A stretch of 64,000 bases of DNA from 0-14-3-00-41-53 sp041500225 (GTDB taxonomy: Bacteria > Nitrospirota > Thermodesulfovibrionia > Thermodesulfovibrionales > SM23-35). The notes under the pieces are model-generated. The model was not told where the DNA came from. It did not search any database and saw nothing but the letters and a program-made list of their open reading frames with translations. Below are positions 41,500-50,022 of this stretch, piece after piece; within the stretch, counting starts at the first letter, position 1, and every line of letters begins with the position of its first letter. Location: assembly GCA_041500225.1 (NCBI GenBank), contig JBGQLV010000006.1, positions 9,523 to 73,522 on the forward strand. The letters are read 5' to 3'. The translations under genes were made by a program, and so were the position numbers.

Positions 41500-43029
41500 A
41501 TGCAACCTATACCAAGTGATATTTTGACTCAATTCGAGGCCGTCCTGAAAAAAAGGGCAGTGCCTGTTTCCCGCCACGCGGATTATAGGAAGTGGCTCCG
41601 GTATTATCTTGATTTCCGAGGCAAATATACGCTTCCTGATTCCAAATCAGAACATATGCGTTTGTTCATCGAAAAATTGCAAAAAAAGAATCAGACGCCC
41701 GAACAGCAAAAGCAGGCAGCGCATGCACTGTCTCTTTATTTTGAGATACTGAATGCAGAGACAAAGGCTGCGACAATATCCACATCGTCTCAATACCGGG
41801 CAACCACGGAGGGATTGCCCCTACAGGTATCGGAGGCAGCAACAACCCCCGCCACCCCTCGTAGCGAGTCTTCGCGCAGAGTCGCTACGACCTTTACTAA
41901 GGGGGAATCTTCCAATGACTTATCGAGGGCTGAGGCGATAACGCCGATATATTCCCCTCTTTCGGATATGCAACAGCCGCAGCGCGTACCGGAAACAGAG
42001 CCTGCTATGCCAAAGAAATCGGCTGGCAGTCGTTATAATGAATGGCGTTGTCTGGAGAAATCCGGATCTCCAGCCTGGGACAAGATCATCGACAATCTGG
42101 CGGCAGAGATCAAGATACGGCACTATTCCCGAAAAACGCTCAAAGCTTATGCGGATTGGAGCCGCAAATTCCAGAGCTACCTGCGAAACAAACCGCCTGA
42201 TGAACTGTCGGCAACGGATGTTAAGGCTTATATCACGTATCTGGCTGTGAAATGCAAAGTGTCTGCATCAACGCAAAACCAGGCGTTCAACGCTTTGTTG
42301 TTTTTGTTCCGCCATATTCTGAAGAAAGATTTCGGCGATCACAAGGACATTCCCCGTGCGAAGAAATCGAAGTATATCCCCGTGGTTCTTTCACGAAAGG
42401 AAATAGACGCTGTCTTGAAACATCTGGGGCATCCCTACGATCTTGCGGTCAAACTGTTGTACGGCTGCGGGCTTCGTCTCTTCGAATGCGTGACATTGCG
42501 GGTAAAGAATTTCAATTTCGACGCCGGAATCCTTACGGTACATGGAAAGGGCAGTAAAGACCGGACCGTGCCAATTCCACAGACGATCATGCCGGAATTA
42601 ACGGCACAGTTTGAGGCAATAAAAAAACTTCACGATGAGGATCTTGCGGCAGGCTACACGGGCGTGTTTCTTGAAGATCAACTCGAAAAGAAATATCCGA
42701 AAGCCGCGAAGGATTTCATCTGGCAATGGTTTTTCCCGCAGCAATCGTTAACTTTCGTGGAGGGAACCAAGGAACGGCAGCGGTATCATCTTCATGAAAC
42801 ACACGTTCAGCAAGCGCTATACGAGGCTGTCCGGCGGGCGAAGCTCACGAAGCGGGTCACCTCCCACACCTTTCGCCACAGTTTCGCCACGCACCTCTTG
42901 CAGGCCAACTATGACATCCGCACAATTCAGACGCTGCTCGGCCACAGCGATGTAAGGACTACGATGATATATACCCACTGCATACCGAGCAGGACTGTAA
43001 AGGAAGCTAAAAGCCCTCTTGATTTTTAA
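41500..43029 (+). CDS. intI: Integron integrase (IntI) with long N-terminal extension
   Basis: A 509-residue tyrosine recombinase. The catalytic set is complete: R326 (GCGLRLFE), Lys in HGKGSKDR (350/353), H456-x-x-R459 (SHTFRHS), H482 (GHSD) and nucleophile Y491 (TMIYTH). Residues about 388-422 (VFLEDQLEKKYPKA ... FIWQWFFPQQSL) form the insertion that separates IntI from other tyrosine recombinases. From about residue 188 it matches normal IntI length, with the core-binding domain at 190-275. Residues 1-85 look like a second SAM-like core-binding domain, joined by a low-complexity linker carrying a palindromic insertion (41859-41890). It should recombine attI and attC sites in the minus-strand array to its left. 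Confidence 0.92.
   Translation: MQPIPSDILTQFEAVLKKRAVPVSRHADYRKWLRYYLDFRGKYTLPDSKSEHMRLFIEKLQKKNQTPEQQKQAAHALSLYFEILNAETKAATISTSSQYRATTEGLPLQVSEAATTPATPRSESSRRVATTFTKGESSNDLSRAEAITPIYSPLSDMQQPQRVPETEPAMPKKSAGSRYNEWRCLEKSGSPAWDKIIDNLAAEIKIRHYSRKTLKAYADWSRKFQSYLRNKPPDELSATDVKAYITYLAVKCKVSASTQNQAFNALLFLFRHILKKDFGDHKDIPRAKKSKYIPVVLSRKEIDAVLKHLGHPYDLAVKLLYGCGLRLFECVTLRVKNFNFDAGILTVHGKGSKDRTVPIPQTIMPELTAQFEAIKKLHDEDLAAGYTGVFLEDQLEKKYPKAAKDFIWQWFFPQQSLTFVEGTKERQRYHLHETHVQQALYEAVRRAKLTKRVTSHTFRHSFATHLLQANYDIRTIQTLLGHSDVRTTMIYTHCIPSRTVKEAKSPLDF
41859..41890. repeat. Hairpin repeat inside the integrase linker
   Basis: TCGTAGCGA and TCGCTACGA are exact complements around a 14-base centre that also pairs partly. 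Flanking CCCCC and ACTAAGGGGG extend the inverted structure. It is translated in frame in the linker between the two N-terminal domains. Confidence 0.75.
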
Positions 43030-43031
43030 AT

Positions 43032-43223
43032 AAATTGAGCGATTCTTTTAAGGTTGTCATTGCGAGGAGCGGAGCGATGTGGCAATCTCTATCACTTAAG
43101 ACGAGATCCCTCACGGAGTTTATCCTGAGCAGTAAGATAAGATTCCTCACTGCGTTCGGAATGACAGGCAAAGGGTTCGGAATGACAATTCTAAATGGTT
43201 TATACATAAAAATCGCTCAATTT
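43032..43223. repeat. MITE-like element with 13-bp inverted ends
   Basis: AAATTGAGCGATT (43032-43044) and AATCGCTCAATTT (43211-43223) are perfect inverted repeats. The interior holds the common phrase GTCATTGCGAGGAGCGGAGC and several GGAATGACA units but no gene. The left end begins two bases after the integrase stop. Confidence 0.7.
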
Positions 43224-43236
43224 AGGTTTTAAATAG

Positions 43237-43366
43237 AGTCTGTCCATAAAGTCAGTTTTTTTGTCATTCCTGCGGAGGCAGGAATCCAGAAACTATTGGA
43301 AACACTGGATTCCGGCTTAAGAACTGCCGGAATGACACATATATAAGCAGACTTTATGGACAGACT
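43237..43366. repeat. MITE-like element with 17-bp inverted ends and internal palindrome
   Basis: AGTCTGTCCATAAAGTC (43237-43253) and GACTTTATGGACAGACT (43350-43366) are perfect inverted repeats. ATAG flanks both sides and could be a target duplication. Nested inside is a GTCATTCC...GGAATGAC palindrome (43263-43336), related to 29440-29522. Confidence 0.8.
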
Positions 43367-43477
43367 ATAGATAAGGGGATGTATATTTTGTTTTTACAGG
43401 TAACTACAATTTTAAAAAGACTATAGCATATTCCCTTTTTCAGACAAGCTACCGCCTTTATAGTACAGCAACTCCTT

Positions 43478-43508
43478 GCCCCGTCTGCAGTCGGGGCGTT
43501 TCATTTGG
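43478..43508 (+). terminator. Hairpin with T-rich tail
   Basis: GCCCCG and CGGGGC pair around TCTGCAGT, followed by GTTTCATTT. It is terminator-like for plus-strand transcription coming from the integron side. On the minus strand the tail is not U-rich. Confidence 0.5.
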
Positions 43509-43528
43509 ATAGACAGGTATGATTGCTC

Positions 43529-44800
43529 TTACTGATAAACCGTAGACGCTATTTTTACGGTCAGATCACCGAGCATGTTGGTATAACTTCCCAGTTCATT
43601 ATCATACCAGCCATAGATTGAGGTCTGTGTAACTGGTATTTCTATGTTCGATGGAAGCTGTCCAGCTAATGACTCTGGAACTTTGTAAAGTTTCGAAAGG
43701 TCCAGTGTTACAAAGGCTGTCCTTGTGTGTGTCTCGTTGCCTTCAATAATAGTAGCCGGCCCGAATTGTCCAATTATATCGGAAGATACATTCTGCTCAT
43801 CCGTATATTTGATATAACCCCTCTTTTCCCTCTTTTCAGCATCACGATAAATGTCGTTAATAAGGGTTCGATTAATTGCGGGGCTGCCTGGTTCGTCATA
43901 TAATGCAACTACCAGGATGATTAGAGATCCTGTAGTGGTTGGGATACGCACTGATTCTGCAATAAACCCTATCTTGTTCATCTCCGGGATTACCAGGCCG
44001 AGTGTCTTAGCGGCTCCGGTAGTTGTCAAAATGATATTATTCATGATGCTTCTGTTTTTCCTTAAGTCAGTGGCACCGGCCTCTGGTAACCTGTCCAGTA
44101 CTTCCTGGGTCCCTGTGGCAGCATGGATTGTGGCCATAGAAGCACTCAGTATCTTTTTTGAACCAAAGTAATCTAATAGCGGCTTGATCATATATGAAAG
44201 ACAGGTCGTGGTACACGATGCAGCGGAAATAACACGATGTTTGGTCTGGTCGTATATATCGTCATTAATACCGATTACAATAGTTGTTGCATCATCCGGC
44301 ATAGAAATACCTTTTGTTTTAATCTTAAAGGGTGCGGAAACAATAACCTTTTCTGCCCCTGCCTCTAAGTGGTCGCGGGCAGAACCCTCTTTAGAGTCAG
44401 GCGGGGCTGCAGGGTCTTTAAACTTACCAGTGCTTTCAACAACTATTTTTGCACCGTATTTATCCCAGGGTATAAGCCTTGGGCTGCGGGTTTCCCTTAA
44501 GATAGTTACTGGTAAGCCGTCTATCAGCATGGTACCCTTGTCTTCGTCAAGGTTTTCAATTATCCTTTTTGTCTTGTGTCCATAAAGATAACGCTGTAAC
44601 ATTCCATAAGTAGAATCCTTTTCAATATAAAGGGCAATATCCTCGAGCCTGGTTCCAACCTTTCTACCGATGTTTACAACAATCTCTGAAAAATATTTTC
44701 TACATATATGATGCCAGAGTGTCAGCTTGCCAATTCTGCCCAGACCGTTTATACCAAGTACGGGCTTTTTCCCAGAGATCATTTTTACTTTGTTTTTCAT
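43529..44800 (-). CDS. Long, divergent glyceraldehyde-3-phosphate dehydrogenase-like protein
   Basis: A 423-residue protein against about 335 for normal GAPDH. The Rossmann motif GINGLGRIGK, catalytic Cys196 (SAASCTTTCL), His226 (MATIHAATGTQ) and the ending SIYGWYDNELGSYTNML are present, so the active site is intact. Extra length lies near residues 50-115 and 126-145. It should oxidise an aldehyde phosphate with NAD(P); the enlarged nucleotide domain hints at changed cofactor or substrate. It is 46 bp downstream of the giant dikinase-like gene and probably cotranscribed, suggesting linked triose-phosphate and PEP/pyruvate chemistry. Confidence 0.85.
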   Translation of the reverse strand: MKNKVKMISGKKPVLGINGLGRIGKLTLWHHICRKYFSEIVVNIGRKVGTRLEDIALYIEKDSTYGMLQRYLYGHKTKRIIENLDEDKGTMLIDGLPVTILRETRSPRLIPWDKYGAKIVVESTGKFKDPAAPPDSKEGSARDHLEAGAEKVIVSAPFKIKTKGISMPDDATTIVIGINDDIYDQTKHRVISAASCTTTCLSYMIKPLLDYFGSKKILSASMATIHAATGTQEVLDRLPEAGATDLRKNRSIMNNIILTTTGAAKTLGLVIPEMNKIGFIAESVRIPTTTGSLIILVVALYDEPGSPAINRTLINDIYRDAEKREKRGYIKYTDEQNVSSDIIGQFGPATIIEGNETHTRTAFVTLDLSKLYKVPESLAGQLPSNIEIPVTQTSIYGWYDNELGSYTNMLGDLTVKIASTVYQ

Positions 44801-44846
44801 CTTTACTGTACCCCCTCCTGAGATTAATTTATAAGTTTTTTAAAGA

Positions 44847-47800
44847 TTATACCAGCAGTTTGATTTCCTGTACCTGATGCCTGCCTGAATAAACCGAGCC
44901 GTTATGGCCGTCAATACTCAAAAAATCACCTGCCTTTAATATCCGGTTATTAAGTTTACATCTCTTTTCATGTTCGCGCACATCTAAATTATTGCAACTT
45001 ACCACACAGGTCTTTCCCAATCGGTTGGCAATAATAGCAGCATGAGAGGTTGATCCCCCGCGAGCAGTCAGCAAGCCGTCTGCTGCTGAGATATGTCTTA
45101 TATCGTCTGGAACAGTATCCGACCTGATTAAAATAAGTGGTGTTTCCGGGTACTTTTCCCTGAACTCTTGAATTTCATCTAAATCAAAGACAATTCTACC
45201 ACTAAGGGCACCACCGCCAACACCTATCCCGCTGGAAAGGTAATTGGAGGATAGTTTCTTAGAAGGGACAAAGGCCATAAAACTTTCTCTTTTTCTAATA
45301 GCCATATCACGTGCCTGAAGGATGTAAAGATTCGCAGTGTCTTTCCCTTCAAAGGTAAATTCAATCTCCTGAGCGCCCCATCTCTCTTTATAGATTAAAT
45401 CCTTGATTATTTTTAGCAGTGCACTATAAATCTCAGGAAAACTGTCCTCCAGTGAAATGTCAGATGTTCTTTCTTCGATATGTCTTTGTTCATTAGAGAT
45501 AGGCAGTGTCTTTACCAGCCCTGAGACTATATCCTCTCCTTGTGCTCCAAGTGTAAAGTCACCCCATAACATGACTTTATCTCCAGACTCCTGGGGGTTG
45601 CGGGTAAAAAGAACCCCTGTTCCTGAATTAGCATCTAAATTACCATAAACCATTGCCTGCACAATAACTGCTGTACCCCAGTTTTCAGAAATACCCAATA
45701 TCTCACGATAATCCCGGGCTTTTTGAGAAAACCAGGATTGAAATACCTGGGCGATTGCCATATCAAGCTGGATTTTTGGGTCATCAGTTATTTCTATCCC
45801 GTTATCCTTAACAGCATCCCGATAAGCAAATGCTACATCTCTCATCTGCTCAGGTGTAAATTGAATTTTTCTCGGAACCTTATATCTCTCCTTAAAAGAA
45901 TTGATAATATCGTCGAATTTATTCCTTTCCATGCCAAAAAACATTCCCCAGCACTGTAAAAACCGTCGATAACAATCCCATACACACCAGGGCTTACCTG
46001 TTTGTTTTACTAATCCTGCAATAATAGCTTCGTTAATCCCCACATTTAAAAATGAATTCATCATGCCAGGCATAGAGATCCCTCCTCCGCTTCTGACTGA
46101 TACGAGTAATGGATTCTCAGGATCACCGAATCTTTTACCTGTTAGTTTTTCGAGTCCTGTAATATGTTCATTAATCCTTTCATCCAGATGCTCCCTAACA
46201 TAACAAAATCTACTGATTGCCTGCTTACAACGAAATACCTCGGTAGTTATAATAAAACCCGGGGGAACAGGTATCCCTAAAGATGACATCCTCACAAGGT
46301 TGTATCCTTTATTCCCAAGATGAATCCTGTCGTCGGTGGTCTTATCAGGTGTATGGATACCGGATAATGCCTTTTTAGGGTCATAGCTCATTAATAAATC
46401 CAGATCTTGGACATCCAATCTCTCTGCCTGTTCGAATAAAGTTTTTATGATATTGCTAATAAAATTATCTAATTGCTGGAGTCCAAAAGAGGTAGCCACA
46501 ATCTCCCTTAAAAACCGTTCTGAAGTTGTATTTATAAAATCAAACTCGCTCTGTTCCCTGTGTTTTTCGAGATATTTAGGCAGTATATTTTCTGTCCCAA
46601 CCTGAGGAATAATATTTTTGAGGTTATTCTTGTGGATGCCGCTATAATAGGTATTCAATATATCCTGTACAGCCTCTGAGAAACCCCTGAATATGTCAAT
46701 ATACTGTGAGAAGGAAAATCTTCTTACCTCTAATGCCACGGATAAAAGTTCCAGTGTATTTTCAAGTCTGTTTGAGGATATCCCGTCCAACTGTAAGGCC
46801 TTGAAAAATAAATACGCAAACTTCTTAATCTGGAATAGGGTAGCCCGGGTAATAAATTTAAAATTAGATGAATTTATTAATTCTTCAAAAAGTATATTGG
46901 CCAGATTTTCCATCCGGAAGGTTAAGGCCAGGGCATCAAATTTTCTTTCCTGGTATCTCCCATACATTGAAGGTATGCCGGCAGCAATATGTCTTTTACG
47001 AAAGATATCCTCTACAGCCTCATAGCTTTCAGGAGACAAGATAATATCTTTTAAGAGTTGTAAATAACTCAGGATACCTTCGAGACGCTGATAGACATTG
47101 CCTTCCTCTAAATTATTGATTAGCGACTCTGTATTCGGAAGACCTAAACTTTGTGCACGTCTTAACTGTTCCTTGATGTCTTGAGTATTCAGTCTATATT
47201 TCTTATTAAGCAACTGATAAAACTTAATAGCAAGAAATACCCGTCTATTTTCTCTTTCAGAGAGATTTGGTATATCCTTTATAAGTGTACTGATGTCCTC
47301 ATCTGTTAGACGTAAAAGATTACTTAAATTATGAATTTCCTTAACACTAAAAATAGAATTAAAAATAGTACTGATTTCATCAAAATATGGACCTGATGAT
47401 TTGACTTGCTGATAAATGTCCTCAGGTAGAAATCTTTTTAGATGTGTCTTATCCTTTGTTCTCCAGAAACTTATAATCTCCTCGATAAAATCAACCACAC
47501 GGGCAGAGCTTTCAACGTGGCTTTGTTTGCGTAAAAAATGTATAAGTGAGTCAGCCCTGCCTGTAACGTCGTCTATTTCAGCAGAGACATCTCGTAGTAC
47601 CCCTTCAGAGCCAATCTCGCTGAAATACACAGGGAATAACTTAGCCAGTTGTTTAACCAGGTGATAGACTGGTTTGATATCACTGTTCAGGAGTTTGGTA
47701 ATATCCTTTTGAAATAGATCCGTATCACTTATGTGTATCCCACCCAAACTTAGATTAATAATTAAGGCAGAGATAAGGGATTTAGACCATTTCGGACTAT

Positions 47801-49001
47801 TCTCGATTAACTCCAGCCATACACGGATATTTTTTAAATGGGCGCGATTAGATTTAACCTGCCATTCATCAGTGGCACCTTGTATCTCAGGATACTGGAA
47901 TCCAAGTGAAATAATTTTCTGTATATACCATTCAACAAGATTACTATCGCCCAGATTAAATATCTCATTACCGATGCTCTGGACACAATATAGAGCTGTT
48001 TCAGGATAACTGATCAGACTTTTTTTCAAAACACCAAAAGTCCCGGAAAGCATGACCTTTATTTGTTCAGGTTCCTCCATCTTAATAGCGGTCGAGAGCG
48101 CACGATTAATCTCTCTGAGAGTGCCTTCATGAATGCCGGAAAGGCCTTTAGTTTCCATAATTTTAAGGAGATATGCTACCTTTAAGTTGAGGTCCTTATG
48201 CACATCGCCAGTCTGGAATAACAGACCGGAAAGATCCTCGTAGAACCCAACCATTTGCAAATAACCGGGTAGTTTTAAGAGCTCTTCTAAAAGCAAGTAT
48301 TGATCCGTAATTTTTTTAAGACTGCTCAAATGAAGAACTAATCCCTTCAAGTTAGCATGTGATATAGGATAAATTGATTCTTCTAACTCTTTGTATTTGT
48401 CTTCATTTAAGGCAAAATCTGCTTTGTGTTTTAACCAGGTTACAGGGTCTTCTTCCTCCAGCCAATATTCATAAGTTATTAAAAGAGATTTAGAGAGCAA
48501 GTCATTAACACCCTTGACATCAAAGCGGGTAGGCATTTTTGCAAGTATGATCTGGCCCAGCTTTTTCAGTTGATGAGGATTAGTAATGAGAAAAAAGAAT
48601 TGTTTTTCCTGTAGCTGATTAAGCCTGGCAATACAGTTCTGAAATACAGGTTCATATTTATAAAGGTCTTGATTACCGTCTATCAGGATTTTTTCAAGGT
48701 AAAAGACAAGGCTGTCAACGGCTGCCTGCTGTATATTTATATCAGGAGAGGTTATAGCATCTAAAAAAATATCTGCAATAATCTTAAGTACCTCTATCCC
48801 CTTTTCGTGATGATCGTGTAAATAAAAATTTTTAAGTGCATAGGCACGTAGTTCATTTACAATAAAACCCCAATTTTTAGGATGACGATTTAACTCTTGC
48901 AATAAGGGCTCGGTGGCGCTCAGGATGCCTGGGTAGTCTTTAACTACTTCTCGCAAGATATCGTATTTTGATTGAGTCGCTATCTCGTTAACTGGATTCA
49001 A
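44847..49001 (-). CDS. Giant pyruvate-phosphate-dikinase-like protein with helical N-terminal region
   Basis: A 1384-residue protein. Residues 1 to about 890 are almost entirely helical and match no family I can name. Residues about 895-1230 are the PPDK/PEP-synthase ATP-grasp domain (GNKGYNLVRMSSLGIPVPPG, SVRSGGGISMPGMMNSFLN, DANSGTGVLFTRNPQ, LGAQGEDIVSG, QEIEFTFE). Residues about 1255-1370 are the swivelling phospho-His domain with His1320 (ARGGSTSHAAIIANRLG). The chain ends there: the C-terminal PEP/pyruvate-binding barrel of real dikinases is missing. It could autophosphorylate from ATP and pass phosphate to a partner or to its own N-terminal region. A GAPDH-like gene follows. Confidence 0.85.
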   Translation of the reverse strand: MNPVNEIATQSKYDILREVVKDYPGILSATEPLLQELNRHPKNWGFIVNELRAYALKNFYLHDHHEKGIEVLKIIADIFLDAITSPDINIQQAAVDSLVFYLEKILIDGNQDLYKYEPVFQNCIARLNQLQEKQFFFLITNPHQLKKLGQIILAKMPTRFDVKGVNDLLSKSLLITYEYWLEEEDPVTWLKHKADFALNEDKYKELEESIYPISHANLKGLVLHLSSLKKITDQYLLLEELLKLPGYLQMVGFYEDLSGLLFQTGDVHKDLNLKVAYLLKIMETKGLSGIHEGTLREINRALSTAIKMEEPEQIKVMLSGTFGVLKKSLISYPETALYCVQSIGNEIFNLGDSNLVEWYIQKIISLGFQYPEIQGATDEWQVKSNRAHLKNIRVWLELIENSPKWSKSLISALIINLSLGGIHISDTDLFQKDITKLLNSDIKPVYHLVKQLAKLFPVYFSEIGSEGVLRDVSAEIDDVTGRADSLIHFLRKQSHVESSARVVDFIEEIISFWRTKDKTHLKRFLPEDIYQQVKSSGPYFDEISTIFNSIFSVKEIHNLSNLLRLTDEDISTLIKDIPNLSERENRRVFLAIKFYQLLNKKYRLNTQDIKEQLRRAQSLGLPNTESLINNLEEGNVYQRLEGILSYLQLLKDIILSPESYEAVEDIFRKRHIAAGIPSMYGRYQERKFDALALTFRMENLANILFEELINSSNFKFITRATLFQIKKFAYLFFKALQLDGISSNRLENTLELLSVALEVRRFSFSQYIDIFRGFSEAVQDILNTYYSGIHKNNLKNIIPQVGTENILPKYLEKHREQSEFDFINTTSERFLREIVATSFGLQQLDNFISNIIKTLFEQAERLDVQDLDLLMSYDPKKALSGIHTPDKTTDDRIHLGNKGYNLVRMSSLGIPVPPGFIITTEVFRCKQAISRFCYVREHLDERINEHITGLEKLTGKRFGDPENPLLVSVRSGGGISMPGMMNSFLNVGINEAIIAGLVKQTGKPWCVWDCYRRFLQCWGMFFGMERNKFDDIINSFKERYKVPRKIQFTPEQMRDVAFAYRDAVKDNGIEITDDPKIQLDMAIAQVFQSWFSQKARDYREILGISENWGTAVIVQAMVYGNLDANSGTGVLFTRNPQESGDKVMLWGDFTLGAQGEDIVSGLVKTLPISNEQRHIEERTSDISLEDSFPEIYSALLKIIKDLIYKERWGAQEIEFTFEGKDTANLYILQARDMAIRKRESFMAFVPSKKLSSNYLSSGIGVGGGALSGRIVFDLDEIQEFREKYPETPLILIRSDTVPDDIRHISAADGLLTARGGSTSHAAIIANRLGKTCVVSCNNLDVREHEKRCKLNNRILKAGDFLSIDGHNGSVYSGRHQVQEIKLLV

Positions 49002-49167
49002 TTTTAAATACCTCTTTGTTCATTATATAATAGAAGGCATAAAATTTTACATTATCCAGGTTTTTTGTGGAAAATAGATACAGGAAAGCCTGCCTCATAA
49101 TTGGCTTTATTAAAGTTTGTTGTTCTATCTATATTTTGGAGTTTTTTTAGGATAGGGGTATTTTCAA

Positions 49168-49803
49168 GTGAAGGTCTGTGAGATTTTTGCAAGCATTCAG
49201 GGAGAATCAAGTTACGCAGGCATGCCTTGTACATTCATAAGGATGACAGGCTGTAATCTCAGGTGTTCTTATTGTGATACAAAGTATGCATATAATGAAG
49301 GCAGAGAGCTCTCAGAGGAGGATATTATAGGAGAGGTCAAACGTTATGGTATAAGCCTTGTTGAGATTACAGGCGGGGAACCGTTACTTCAGAAAGAGGT
49401 TTTTCATCTGGTCAAAAAACTGCTTGATGAGAAATACAAAGTATTAATAGAGACAAACGGTTCGATGAATATAGAAGATGTTGATAAAAGGGCAGTCGTG
49501 ATACTTGATATAAAGACACCCGGCAGTGGTATGAGTGAAAAGATGGATTTATCAAACCTTGAAAATATAAAAAGTACTGATGAAATAAAGTTTGTAGTAA
49601 CAAACAGGACTGATTATGAATGGTCAAAGGATGTAATTCATAAATACAATTTAATAAATAAGTGCCATCTCCTTCTGTCACCTGCATATGGAATCCTTCC
49701 TCCTGAAGACCTTGCGAGATGGATGATCAAAGACAGACTCAAAGCCCGTTTGAACCTTCAGCTTCATAAATATATTTTCGGCCCTTACAGAAAGGAAATA
49801 TAA
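49168..49803 (+). CDS. queE: 7-carboxy-7-deazaguanine synthase
   Basis: A 211-residue radical SAM enzyme with a GTG start. It converts 6-carboxy-tetrahydropterin to 7-carboxy-7-deazaguanine in queuosine synthesis. The N-terminus CEIFASIQGESSYAGMPC is typical, the cluster motif is CNLRCSYCDTKYA, and ITGGEPLLQ is the SAM-binding GGE motif. The late YGILPPEDLARWM and LNLQLHKYIFG also fit. The queuosine gene queA is at 61943-62950, so part of the pathway is in this window. Divergent from the dikinase-like gene. Confidence 0.92.
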   Translation: MKVCEIFASIQGESSYAGMPCTFIRMTGCNLRCSYCDTKYAYNEGRELSEEDIIGEVKRYGISLVEITGGEPLLQKEVFHLVKKLLDEKYKVLIETNGSMNIEDVDKRAVVILDIKTPGSGMSEKMDLSNLENIKSTDEIKFVVTNRTDYEWSKDVIHKYNLINKCHLLLSPAYGILPPEDLARWMIKDRLKARLNLQLHKYIFGPYRKEI

Positions 49804-49883
49804 ACCAATTCAAAAATAGAAAAAATATTAGGGTTGTAATATAATAAGGCTTATTTAATTACGAACAGGTGAGGAACAGGTTT

Positions 49884-49952
49884 GTCATTCCGCACTTGAT
49901 GCGGAATCCAGTTTGTTTGTATTTTCTGGATTCCTGCTTTCGCAGGAATGAC
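49884..49952. repeat. GTCATTCC...GGAATGAC palindromic repeat, copy C
   Basis: A 69-bp imperfect palindrome with arms GTCATTCCGC/GCAGGAATGAC and GGAATCCAG/CTGGATTCC, related to the elements at 29440 and 43263. It lies between queE and ilvC. Confidence 0.85.
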
Positions 49953-49977
49953 AAGCAATAAATTATAATGACTGTAC

Positions 49978-50005
49978 CCCGAAGCCAAGCTTCGAGGATT
50001 TTTTT
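49978..50005 (+). terminator. Terminator or attenuator hairpin before ilvC
   Basis: CCCGAAGC and GCTTCGAGG pair around CAA, followed by ATTTTTTTA. It ends 8 bp before the ilvC ribosome-binding site AAGGAGGG. It may terminate queE transcription or act as an attenuator in the ilvC leader. No leader peptide rich in branched-chain codons is visible. Confidence 0.65.
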
Positions 50006-50022
50006 AGATAAAGGAGGGAACA

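Noticed and set aside
43035..43232. Short frames on both strands after the integrase
   Set aside because: They lie inside the MITE-like elements and are translations of repeats.
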